Shown: piece after piece, positions 1-6,492 of the stretch
How the letters are laid out: each line of letters starts with the position of its first letter
Position numbering within the stretch: position 1 is the stretch's first letter
From: CG-Epi1 sp964634895
GTDB lineage: Archaea; Thermoplasmatota; Poseidoniia; MGIII; CG-Epi1
Assembly: GCA_964634895.1 (NCBI GenBank)
Contig: CAZWJS010000041.1
Span: 1-8,453 of the forward strand
DNA length: 8,453 nucleotides
Direction of reading: 5' to 3'
Made by a program: the position numbers and the translations under genes
Notes under the pieces: generated by a model
What the model saw: only the letters and a program-made list of their open reading frames with translations
Database searches by the model: none
Told to the model about the DNA's origin: nothing

Positions 1-46
1 GGCACTATTTTAGTGAAAGTATTACTTCTATGTAATTTAAAATATG

Positions 47-1060
47 CTAAAAGTCTCCTAAAGTCAACTGCCTTGAATAATTTCTAGCATTAATGTATTT
101 TTCCAATGCCTTCTCAACTCTTGATTTACTAAAAGAAAAGTTGTTGCAAAGAAAAGAAATCACAGATGGACAGTCTGGACTTTGCCACTCGGGATCAAAT
201 TCTTTAACAGGATGGTCTAAAAACAGTGAGCGTATTTCATCTAAATTATCTATTTTTTTACCTATTTTCTCGAGAGATTTCTCAGCATTGCCACATTCTT
301 GTAAAAGTTTAAGCCCTTTTTTTGGACCTATTCCATCTATTCCACTGTTAAAATCGGTGCCCATTAAAATTGCAACATCTACAAGTTGTTCTCTAGTAAG
401 GCCCAAAACTTCAAATGATTTTTCAACTTCAATTATCTCTGGTGAAACCTCAACCCATTTTTGCTGCTTTGGCAATTTACGCCTTCCAGACAATGTCAAA
501 TTACGGACTAACTTAGAGGCACCAAACAATACTGTATCAAAATCCTGTGAAGCCCCGTAATCAACCTTACCTGTGCTCAGCAGATGTGCTACCTGAGCCT
601 CACCCTCGCTAGGTGCCTGAATCCATGGAATTCCAAGAAGATCAAGGAGATTTTTTGATTCTTCTAGCATCCTAGAATCAAGTCTAGTTGTTTGTTGGGC
701 TTTAGTCCTAGCTGTTTCCATATCTCCAGCTTCTAAAGCCGCCTCCCATTCAATTTGGGCTTTTATTTTTCTCTGTCTCCTTTCCTCAAGAACACCTCTC
801 TTCAATAATGGAGGTTTGCCATCAAAAACAATACAGAGCTGGACTCCATTTTCAACTAGGTTTGAAAAGCGAAACAGTATTCCACTCAAATGACTGGTTA
901 CTCGACCTTCTGTGTCTGATAACAAATTTCCATCAGCTTGTCTTATACTTGTAAGGAACTGATACAACACATTGTAGCCATCTATAGCTACCCTCTGTCC
1001 ACTTAATTCTTCTAACGTTATTTTACGTGTTTCTAGTAAAGGTCCTAACTTTATCCCCAT
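47..1060 (-). CDS. fen: Flap endonuclease 1 (FEN-1/XPG family)
   Basis: Structure-specific 5' nuclease that removes 5' flaps during Okazaki-fragment maturation and base-excision repair. The 337-residue length is normal for archaeal FEN-1. The N-terminal XPG region carries D27 (VAIDGYN) and D80 (VFDGKPP). The internal region carries E152 and E154 (APSEGEAQ), D173 and D175 (SQDFDT) and D236 (MGTDFNSG), so the acidic metal-binding set is complete. A helix-hairpin-helix follows (GIDGIGPKKGLKLL, about 240-253). The last seven residues, QLTLGDF, fit a PCNA-interacting box ending on a single phenylalanine. The ATG directly abuts the upstream rtcB stop (TAGATG), with AAAGGA just before it, so it is probably translationally coupled as the last gene of the operon. 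Confidence 0.96.
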   Translation of the reverse strand: MGIKLGPLLETRKITLEELSGQRVAIDGYNVLYQFLTSIRQADGNLLSDTEGRVTSHLSGILFRFSNLVENGVQLCIVFDGKPPLLKRGVLEERRQRKIKAQIEWEAALEAGDMETARTKAQQTTRLDSRMLEESKNLLDLLGIPWIQAPSEGEAQVAHLLSTGKVDYGASQDFDTVLFGASKLVRNLTLSGRRKLPKQQKWVEVSPEIIEVEKSFEVLGLTREQLVDVAILMGTDFNSGIDGIGPKKGLKLLQECGNAEKSLEKIGKKIDNLDEIRSLFLDHPVKEFDPEWQSPDCPSVISFLCNNFSFSKSRVEKALEKYINARNYSRQLTLGDF

Positions 1061-2506
1061 CTATCCTTTCACTACACCCATCGGCTTCAGCCTAACGACT
1101 TTGTTGGCGATTCCTGAGGCATGACAAACATCAACTACATCTGAAACATTCTTGTATGCACCAGGTGCCTCTTCTGACGCTACGCGAGGTGATCTTGCTC
1201 TAACATAAATTCTATCCTTTTTCCAAAGCTTCTTTACCAGATTTTTAGACTCGAATTTCTTCAATGCAGCTTTACGCCCAAGTGCTCTACCAGCTCCATG
1301 ACATGCAGAACCAAATGTCTGGGCCATGGCTCCTGAAGTTCCAGATAAAACATAACTTGAGGTACCCATATCTCCAGGGACTATAACTGGCTGACCAAAA
1401 CTACGATATTTTGCAGGAATATCGGGTGAATCGGGGCCAAAAGCACGAGTAGCACCTTTACGATGAACACATAATTCTTCACTACCATGTTTTTCAATTT
1501 TGGCTATATTATGTGATACATCGTAAACAGTATCCATACCCAAACTCTTCCCATCGCCACCAAAAACATGCGAAAATGCTTTCCTAGTAGCATAAGAAAT
1601 CAAAGAGCGATTTGTCCATGCAAAATTCGCTGCTGCAGACATTGCGCCTAGATATTCCTGAGCCTCTTTAGTATTTAGAGGAGCTGAAGCCAATTGTTTA
1701 TCTGGTAAATCAAGACCTTCTCTCTTACATGCTTTCAAAATACATTCTAAATGGTCTTGACAAACTTGATGACCGCAACCCCTAGAACCCGTATGCATCA
1801 TAACTACAGCTTGGCCCTCAAAAAGGCCAAATGCTTTTGCAGCTTCTTCATCAAAGATTTCATCAACTTTTTGTACTTCAAGAAAATGATTCCCACTACC
1901 TAAGGAACCCACTTGTTTACGCCCTCTAGTTCTTGCATAGTGAGAAACATGTTCTGGAACTGCACTATTTATACAACCATTTTCTTCTAATACATCCAAA
2001 TCACTTTTCCAAAGATAACCATTTTCTTCAGCCCACTTCGATCCAATTGAAAGAACAGAATCTAATTCTCTATCGGATAAAGTGATTTTTCCCTTTGAAC
2101 CTAAACCTGCAGGAACTTGTTTATACAATTCATCAATAATTTCTTTCTGTTTTAGCCTTATGTCACTCTCAAGTAAGTCTGTTCTGAGAAGGCGAACACC
2201 ACAATTAATGTCAAAACCAACACCCCCTGGTGAGATTACTCCTATCTCAGACTGTGCTGAATCTGTTGAAAATGCTGCAACACCACCAATAGGGAAACCA
2301 TAACCCCAGTGAATATCTGGCATTGCCAGACTTGCTTTCTTAATACCAGGCAATTCTGCTACATTTGATACTTGATTGATAGCTGAATCCATGCCTGGAT
2401 GAGACAGTAATGATTTAGAAGAATATATTCGCCCTGGAACACGCATCTTTCCCTCTTGAGGAAGTTCATAAATATTTTCACTCTTTGAAACTAATTTATC
2501 AATCAT
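1061..2506 (-). CDS. rtcB: RtcB tRNA-splicing RNA ligase
   Basis: GTP- and Mn2+-dependent RNA ligase joining 2',3'-cyclic phosphate (or 3'-phosphate) ends to 5'-OH ends. In archaea it ligates tRNA exons and repairs broken RNA. The full 481-residue family length is present. Metal and active-site residues are C102 (DINCGVRL), H207 (GSGNHFLE), H238 (MMHTGSRG), H332 (YDVSHNIAK) and H403 (GSACHGAGR); the last corresponds to the histidine that becomes guanylylated. The C-terminus is the typical KPMGVVKG. No intein interrupts it, although archaeal rtcB genes often carry one. The ATG lies inside the end of ccmE (8-base overlap) and the stop touches the fen ATG. Archease, its usual activator, is not in the window. 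Confidence 0.97.
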   Translation of the reverse strand: MIDKLVSKSENIYELPQEGKMRVPGRIYSSKSLLSHPGMDSAINQVSNVAELPGIKKASLAMPDIHWGYGFPIGGVAAFSTDSAQSEIGVISPGGVGFDINCGVRLLRTDLLESDIRLKQKEIIDELYKQVPAGLGSKGKITLSDRELDSVLSIGSKWAEENGYLWKSDLDVLEENGCINSAVPEHVSHYARTRGRKQVGSLGSGNHFLEVQKVDEIFDEEAAKAFGLFEGQAVVMMHTGSRGCGHQVCQDHLECILKACKREGLDLPDKQLASAPLNTKEAQEYLGAMSAAANFAWTNRSLISYATRKAFSHVFGGDGKSLGMDTVYDVSHNIAKIEKHGSEELCVHRKGATRAFGPDSPDIPAKYRSFGQPVIVPGDMGTSSYVLSGTSGAMAQTFGSACHGAGRALGRKAALKKFESKNLVKKLWKKDRIYVRARSPRVASEEAPGAYKNVSDVVDVCHASGIANKVVRLKPMGVVKG

Positions 2507-2912
2507 TTGCTACTTCTTCCACTGGTTCATACTTAGAAGGGCAGCCCATTTGTACTTTCTCTGCTTTTAGAATTAATTCCCCATCAACTAATTCAAGGAC
2601 GCCTGTGAAAGTAGCCCCGTTATACTCTGCAAAAGTGTCAGGGAGGGCTAATAAAGAGATATCAATTTTTATTGAATGATTACCATCAACCAAGAGGCAA
2701 TCATTAATTCTTAATTCAGTTATAGTACCATGAATCTGGAGATTGGATCCCTCTCTATAATCACCAGATATGGCTTTCTCAACTGAAACATAAGTCGACT
2801 GCTCAGTAACTGTTAAAGAGACTACAAAACCCGTGATTATCAAAATTGAAAACGCAAGAATACCTTTAGTCCAAGGGGAAAAAGATGTACTAGTTCTTCT
2901 CTCTTGGTTCAT
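2499..2912 (-). CDS. ccmE: CcmE-like haem chaperone, CXXXY variant
   Basis: Membrane-anchored haem chaperone of cytochrome c maturation System I, receiving haem from CcmC outside the membrane. The 137 residues comprise a signal anchor (about 16-37) and a small OB-fold domain. Recognisable CcmE elements are YVSVEKA, an LPDTF segment, and the C-terminal CPSKYEP. The haem-binding residue is C124 in a C-P-S-K-Y motif (Y128), in place of the HXXXY of most bacteria. This variant is known from archaea and some delta-proteobacteria, whose Ccm systems can lack CcmH. The start overlaps the upstream gene by 23 bases but is supported by an AGGAGG eight bases before the ATG. It lies directly after the ccmC and ccmD-like genes, the standard ccmCDE order. 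Confidence 0.9.
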   Translation of the reverse strand: MNQERRTSTSFSPWTKGILAFSILIITGFVVSLTVTEQSTYVSVEKAISGDYREGSNLQIHGTITELRINDCLLVDGNHSIKIDISLLALPDTFAEYNGATFTGVLELVDGELILKAEKVQMGCPSKYEPVEEVAND

Positions 2913-3435
2913 TATTATAGCCTCCTAATTTATTACTCAAATCTCTGAATTTATTAGAAATATATATGGTATAAACTCCTATTGCCACCCAGAATACGGT
3001 CATACCACCCCAGAGATAAATCATGTCATCTGCAGGTGGTTTATTGATATGAATATAAAGAACAAATTCTCCATCAGTACCTTCTGGACCAGTAACATTT
3101 ATGAAAAGTGGGAAATCAAATTTTTCCTCTGTGAAACTCGAACCTGAAAAACTGACTGAATCCGTCGTTTTATTAGAATCATAATTATGAATTTTATTCA
3201 AACCTGTCGGGAATTCAAATGAAATGCTATCATTAGTCTTACCACTAGGATAATCAAAAATTATGTACCAGTTTGTCCCTATATCAAAAACCTTATTGTA
3301 ATAAAAGGTATGCCAAGTCATACTAACTTGCTGCTGAAACTTTGATTCATCGGTCATACAGTCCTTTTCTCTACAATCTGCTGAAGCACTTCCTGCTAAA
3401 ATCAATAAAATAATTAGATATGAATATAATTTCAC
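2890..3435 (-). CDS. Exported membrane protein with CcmD-like C-terminal segment
   Basis: The 181 residues begin with a Sec signal peptide (1-19, probable cleavage after SASA). An outside domain of about 115 residues follows, with no recognised fold, two early cysteines (C21, C26), several NxT/NxS sites and beta-rich composition. One transmembrane segment (about 138-159) then leads into a basic tail, SNKFRDLSNKL. The segment YLWGGMTVFWVAIGVY plus the basic tail resembles CcmD, the small protein that helps holo-CcmE leave CcmC and CcmAB. Its position between ccmC and ccmE supports that reading. Normal CcmD is only about 40-80 residues, so this would be a CcmD extended by an exported domain. 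It starts with GTG overlapping the ccmC stop (GTGA). The CcmD assignment is inference; an unrelated membrane protein remains possible. Confidence 0.8.
   Translation of the reverse strand: MKLYSYLIILLILAGSASADCREKDCMTDESKFQQQVSMTWHTFYYNKVFDIGTNWYIIFDYPSGKTNDSISFEFPTGLNKIHNYDSNKTTDSVSFSGSSFTEEKFDFPLFINVTGPEGTDGEFVLYIHINKPPADDMIYLWGGMTVFWVAIGVYTIYISNKFRDLSNKLGGYNNEPREKN
2921..2926 (-). promoter_or_regulatory. Shine-Dalgarno site of ccmE
   Basis: AGGAGG on the minus strand with an eight-base spacer to the ATG at 2912. It lies inside the last codons of the ccmD-like gene and supports the 23-base overlap as real rather than a mis-called start. Confidence 0.8.
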
Positions 3436-4118
3436 ATTTTCTCCATTTTAACTTTAAACATTTGCCTTTCTAACTCTTCTATTTTCATCCGTGTACTAAA
3501 AAGAAAAACATATATCAGAAAAAAACCTAGAAGGCCCATATACAAACCGATTCGTAATGATGGGTCTAAACTCCCCTGATCCTCAGTACCAACAATTACA
3601 GGGTGGTGCGATCTCAAGTATCTCGAAGAAAGATATGATAGTGGAACCAAAATTATACCTAAAAGACCTAGGACTGCTGAATTAATCCTAACAGTCTCAG
3701 TTTCAGGTTGCCTCCTATAAACAAAGTATGCAATGTACAACAACCACATTGCAAGTGTTGTAGCTAATCTCATGTCTGTCAAAAAACGAGATATAATGTC
3801 ACCACCCCACTCTGCTTCCATCCAAAAAGTCCCAGATGCTAAAGACATGAAACCAAAAATAATACCCAACTCGGCAGCACTTTTTGACAACCTATCGGCA
3901 TAATCTGATCGGTTATATAGGTAAACTGAACTTCCACCTACCACCATCAGAAATGCCAGATAAGCAATCAAACCAGAAGGGACATGAAAATAGAACAATT
4001 TTTGGGCATTTGGTGCTGTAAAAAATTTTGCCGGACCTGTATGAATCAATGCAAAATATAGTGTTCCAATAGCCAACATAAACCCAAACAAACCAACCAT
4101 TTCCTGTTTGTATTTCAT
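3432..4118 (-). CDS. ccmC: CcmC-like haem exporter/transferase
   Basis: Six-helix membrane protein of the haem-handling family that presents haem to CcmE in cytochrome c maturation. From the ATG at 4118 it has 228 residues. The two axial histidine regions are present: FYFHVPSG (H45) before helix 2, and YLRSHHPVIVG (H171/H172) before the last helix. The WWD loop between helices 3 and 4 is recognisable by its frame W-x5-W-G and D-M-R-L-A-T. The tryptophans normally found in WGTWWVWD are replaced by GDIISRFLT, with about four extra residues. The chosen ATG overlaps the cbf5 stop as ATGA; a GTG at 4130 would add four residues. The tail after the last helix is charged and helical. Genes for the CcmAB transporter and the CcmF ligase are not in the window. 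Confidence 0.9.
   Translation of the reverse strand: MKYKQEMVGLFGFMLAIGTLYFALIHTGPAKFFTAPNAQKLFYFHVPSGLIAYLAFLMVVGGSSVYLYNRSDYADRLSKSAAELGIIFGFMSLASGTFWMEAEWGGDIISRFLTDMRLATTLAMWLLYIAYFVYRRQPETETVRINSAVLGLLGIILVPLSYLSSRYLRSHHPVIVGTEDQGSLDPSLRIGLYMGLLGFFLIYVFLFSTRMKIEELERQMFKVKMEKM
3441..3444 (-). promoter_or_regulatory. Shine-Dalgarno site of the ccmD-like gene
   Basis: GGAG with a five-base spacer (AAAAT) before the GTG at 3435. It fixes the non-ATG start that overlaps the ccmC stop. Confidence 0.7.
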
Positions 4119-5074
4119 TTGGATTTCCACTCTCTTGGATAAGTACCTCTTTCCATTATAACCCTATCAAGCCTAGCTACACAACCCTTTAATTTTAAAT
4201 TCGAAGAAAGCTCCTTCGAGTCCATAGTAGCTCTCGCAAGTGCAATAGCCTCTCCTCTACCTGTCTTAATAGAAACTAATTGGCCTCTCTTTACATCTTT
4301 AGAAATAGAAAACACACCTGGTATTCCTAACTCAGCTCCGTGACATAATGCGTCAACTGCTGAATCTTTAACTTCAATTGTTGGCAAGTCAACTAACATG
4401 CTCTCAAGTGGTTTGAGGATTGAAAAAAGTAATTTCGTGTCTTTTGTCTCTTTCCAAGATTTAAAAATATCATGGGCCTCCACTAATGTTATTGAATCTT
4501 TTAAATGAAATGGACCTGCCTTAGTCCTAATTAATTGTACCATCTCGCTACGAACTCCTAAAATAGAACCTATGTCATCACAAAGATTACGAATATAAGT
4601 ACCTCCCTCACATTCAACACGAAAAAGCACTAATTTTGAACCCAATTCTATTAGTTCGATATCATATATTCTCCGAATTCTAAGTTCTCTTTTTACAGCG
4701 GCCTGATGAGGAGGGATTTGATATATTGGTCCAATGAATTTAGAGAAAATTTTCAATATCCTATCTTTACCAAAAGCTCTCTCTAATTTTAATAAACAAA
4801 TGTATTCTTTGGAAGATTGTTGCAAAACCTTTGTAATTTTAGATGATCTACCTATAGTTATTGGTAACACACCAGTAACATCTGGATCTAAAGTCCCACC
4901 ATGTCCTGTTAATTTTAGCTCAAAAGAATCTCTCAACCAAGCTGCAACTTGATGAGATGAAGGGCCAGCTTGTTTATTTATAACAATAACTGAAGACTCC
5001 AAGAGGTGCTCGACTGTTCGATTATCCGGTGGCGACCCGTATGGCCCAATTGTAGTTTCACTTATTCTGTGCAC
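4115..5074 (-). CDS. cbf5: Cbf5/TruB-family pseudouridine synthase with PUA domain
   Basis: Catalytic subunit of archaeal H/ACA RNPs, also able to make Psi55 in tRNA without a guide. From the GTG at 5074 it has 319 residues. The TruB catalytic motif is GHGGTLDPDVTGVLP with nucleophile D63. KEYICLLKLE follows at about 89, then the substrate-binding IPPHQAAVKR (about 120-129) and CEGGTYIRNLCDDIG. A PUA domain occupies about 230-306, and the ending RGTYPREWK is typical of Cbf5. A TTG at 5098 would extend it by eight residues but overlaps the upstream gene by 23 bases. The GTG has GGAG five bases before it and lies just after the upstream TAA, so it is preferred. Gar1, Nop10 and L7Ae, its partners, are not here. 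Confidence 0.95.
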   Translation of the reverse strand: MHRISETTIGPYGSPPDNRTVEHLLESSVIVINKQAGPSSHQVAAWLRDSFELKLTGHGGTLDPDVTGVLPITIGRSSKITKVLQQSSKEYICLLKLERAFGKDRILKIFSKFIGPIYQIPPHQAAVKRELRIRRIYDIELIELGSKLVLFRVECEGGTYIRNLCDDIGSILGVRSEMVQLIRTKAGPFHLKDSITLVEAHDIFKSWKETKDTKLLFSILKPLESMLVDLPTIEVKDSAVDALCHGAELGIPGVFSISKDVKRGQLVSIKTGRGEAIALARATMDSKELSSNLKLKGCVARLDRVIMERGTYPREWKSK

Positions 5075-5075
5075 T

Positions 5076-5507
5076 TTATCTCCGAAACAACCAACCAAGA
5101 AGCCCTGTGTATGTTACTTCCTTTCCTGCATCATATAACTCAGCTATCTTTTCAGGTGATAATGATTTTAAGTCCTTAGGATTTATTCGCTTTAATTTTT
5201 CAAGTTCTTTGTTGTCTAACCATACTCCATTACAAGTTAAGCAAACGTCTATCTCTATTTCATCTGGATATTCAGCATCCATAATTGAACCACAACTAGG
5301 ACACAATAATTTAGAATCTGAATCAACCCCAAGATGACTTGTAGTAAGATTATGTAAAGGCTTATTCTTAGTTAATGTTAACAATTCGCCTTTATCGAGA
5401 TAAATTCCATGACATGCGATACAAAAATCTATTTCAACCTTCCAGACACCTCTTTTGATTGTTTTTTGATTTAGTTTCAAAAAACATTTTGGACAGTCCC
5501 TTTCCAT
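5076..5507 (-). CDS. Protein with two TFIIB-type zinc-finger (zf-TFIIB) motifs
   Basis: The 143 residues from the ATG at 5507 contain two copies of the zf-TFIIB pattern, each CPxC ... E-I-D-x-C-x-x-C-x-G-[IV]-[WY]-L-D-x-x-E-L. Copy one has C5/C8 and C29/C32; copy two has C69/C72 and C89/C92. All eight zinc ligands are intact. After copy two there is a helical stretch (KSLSPEKIAELYDAGKE) and a hydrophobic end, TGLLGWLFRR. The family is widespread and mostly uncharacterised; it is not transcription factor B itself. An ATG at 5546 in the same frame would add 13 residues without a zinc motif, while the chosen ATG overlaps the preceding small gene's stop (TGATG), which suggests coupling. It lies directly before cbf5, so a role in RNA or RNP metabolism is possible but unproven. 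Confidence 0.87.
   Translation of the reverse strand: MERDCPKCFLKLNQKTIKRGVWKVEIDFCIACHGIYLDKGELLTLTKNKPLHNLTTSHLGVDSDSKLLCPSCGSIMDAEYPDEIEIDVCLTCNGVWLDNKELEKLKRINPKDLKSLSPEKIAELYDAGKEVTYTGLLGWLFRR
5080..5083 (-). promoter_or_regulatory. Shine-Dalgarno site of cbf5
   Basis: GGAG followed by ATAAA and then GTG at 5074. The same five-base spacing is seen at the ccmD-like GTG. It decides against the upstream TTG start. Confidence 0.7.
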
Positions 5508-5653
5508 CAATCGATAACCTGCTGGCTTTTGGAACAATCGATACATATGACCCTAGTAGAATTCCAACCCGGTCCTGTTGGAACCATTATTTCTTTATCA
5601 CAAAAATAACACTTTTCTTTCACTGCAGATTCTCTTCCAGTTTGCTTAGGCAA
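5507..5653 (-). CDS. Small zinc-ribbon protein (48 residues, UUG start)
   Basis: A short open frame beginning TTG and ending in TGA that overlaps the next gene's ATG (TGATG). The translation begins MPKQTGRESAVKEKCYFC and has two cysteine pairs, C15/C18 (CYFC) and C37/C40 (CIDC), 18 residues apart, as expected for a four-cysteine zinc ribbon. A turn segment, VPTGPGWNSTRV, lies between them. The start is supported by AGGTGGTGAT five bases upstream, a nine-of-ten match to the anti-16S complement AGGAGGTGAT. A GTG at codon 11 is a weaker alternative. It appears to be the first gene of the long minus-strand operon. Function unknown; a nucleic-acid or protein adaptor is a reasonable guess. Confidence 0.8.
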   Translation of the reverse strand: MPKQTGRESAVKEKCYFCDKEIMVPTGPGWNSTRVICIDCSKSQQVID

Positions 5654-5658
5654 AGTTC

Positions 5659-5668
5659 ATCACCACCT
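5659..5668 (-). promoter_or_regulatory. Strong Shine-Dalgarno of the small zinc-ribbon gene
   Basis: AGGTGGTGAT on the minus strand matches the full-length consensus AGGAGGTGAT at nine of ten bases, with GAACT as spacer before the TTG at 5653. This is the strongest such site I found, and it decides the UUG start. Confidence 0.8.
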
Positions 5669-5744
5669 AACGATTTAGAAAGGGTGAATAAAAGTTATTC
5701 TTTATTGGTGAAGCATTTTATGGAGGCTCATAATGAAACATTCA
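5669..5744. promoter_or_regulatory. Divergent promoter region between operon and tRNA-Phe
   Basis: AT-rich stretch between the Shine-Dalgarno of the leftward operon and the rightward tRNA-Phe. On the plus strand TTTTATG (5716-5722) is centred about 26 bases before the first tRNA base, the correct place for an archaeal TATA box. On the minus strand the AT block 5687-5707 (containing CTTTTATTC) is the likeliest TATA area for the operon, but the exact box is not clear. Confidence 0.5.
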
Positions 5745-5820
5745 GCCGCTGTAGCTCAGTAGGGAGAGCGCGGGACTGAAGATCCCGAGGTCGCCGGTTC
5801 GATCCCGGCCGGCGGCACCA
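5745..5820 (+). tRNA. tRNA-Phe (anticodon GAA), CCA encoded
   Basis: Full cloverleaf. The acceptor stem GCCGCTG pairs with CGGCGGC with one G-U. The D-stem is GCTC/GAGC and the anticodon stem CGGGA/TCCCG. The loop CTGAAGA places anticodon GAA at 5778-5780. The T-arm is GCCGG-TTCGATC-CCGGC, with discriminator A and an encoded CCA. It has its own TATA-like box upstream. Confidence 0.97.
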
Positions 5821-5848
5821 CTTAATACAGTGGATATTTGCGAGGAGT

Positions 5849-6463
5849 ATGTCTGTACAAAAATATAATGAAGCTCGAATAAAAGCATTAAAAATACTTT
5901 CATTAGGCTTAGTTTTCCTCTTTTTTTTACCAGTAGGAATACCTGCCTCCCTAATTATAATGCCCTTCTTAGCTGGACGCATAGGTGCGAAAGAACTACC
6001 TAAAAATTGGCATACGACGTACATTATAACCGTTGGTGGAGGATGGAGCTTAGGATTAATAGCTGCAATTTTTGTCCTTCTATCACTAGCATTAGGGCCT
6101 GCACTTAGAATTAATACAATAGAACCCATAATATTTGGATTGATGATTATATTTAATTGGGCCTCATTCGCAATAGGTGTCAACAGTTCAAAAGGATTAA
6201 TACAGGATGTTGAAATATACCAAACTGAATGGGAAGAAGAGGAAAACTCAGAAGAAAAAACAGATATGGCCATCTCACAAGAAGAAAGTTTATCTGCAAG
6301 TGAAAAACTAAAGCAATTATTTAAGTCTACACAAAAAAATGACAATGAGATGAAAGAAGCTACAAAACCTGCGGATAGAAAAGTTACAAAGACAAAAAAA
6401 TATAGTAAGCGGAAAAAGAAGGATGGTAGAGTAAATGCACTCGCTAGCAGACGTCGTAAATAG
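5849..6463 (+). CDS. Small membrane protein with acidic then basic cytoplasmic tail
   Basis: I do not recognise this 204-residue protein. It has three hydrophobic segments (about 15-43, 57-85 and 92-112). An acidic stretch follows (about 121-150, with EWEEEENSEEK), then a strongly basic end (about 171-204, rich in KK, RK and RRR). The basic tail could bind nucleic acid or phospholipid; this is inference. It starts 28 bases after tRNA-Phe. A GAGGAG lies only one base before the ATG, too close for a normal Shine-Dalgarno. TTAATAC at 5822-5828 is about 24 bases upstream, so either read-through from the tRNA or a leaderless start is possible. The long antisense frame over it is a shadow. Confidence 0.75.
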   Translation: MSVQKYNEARIKALKILSLGLVFLFFLPVGIPASLIIMPFLAGRIGAKELPKNWHTTYIITVGGGWSLGLIAAIFVLLSLALGPALRINTIEPIIFGLMIIFNWASFAIGVNSSKGLIQDVEIYQTEWEEEENSEEKTDMAISQEESLSASEKLKQLFKSTQKNDNEMKEATKPADRKVTKTKKYSKRKKKDGRVNALASRRRK

Positions 6464-6470
6464 TTAAATA
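6464..6470 (+). promoter_or_regulatory. TATA-like box of the mutase small subunit gene
   Basis: TTAAATA begins directly after the preceding stop codon and is centred 26 bases before the A of the ATG at 6493. No Shine-Dalgarno lies between them, which fits a leaderless transcript. Confidence 0.55.
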
Positions 6471-6492
6471 GACTGATTTTTAGATTAATTAC

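Noticed and set aside
1..46. Possible end of another gene, or a terminator, left of fen
   Set aside because: Short frames are open on the plus strand and there is a small CACTA/TAGTG inverted repeat (3-15), but nothing is long or strong enough to call.
93..560. 155-codon plus-strand frame inside fen
   Set aside because: Antisense shadow; the opposite strand carries all FEN-1 catalytic motifs.
5654..5668. C-box-like GTGATGA as part of a C/D guide RNA
   Set aside because: It is explained by the Shine-Dalgarno of the zinc-ribbon gene, and no D box (CTGA) lies at a suitable distance.
5459..5779. 106-codon plus-strand frame ending in tRNA-Phe
   Set aside because: It crosses the start of the zinc-protein operon, the divergent promoter and the tRNA, and has no recognisable protein features.
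5728..6345. 205-codon minus-strand frame running through tRNA-Phe
   Set aside because: Its end (RRPGSNRRPRDLQSRALP) is the well-known false peptide from the antisense strand of a tRNA, and the rest is antisense to the membrane-protein gene.
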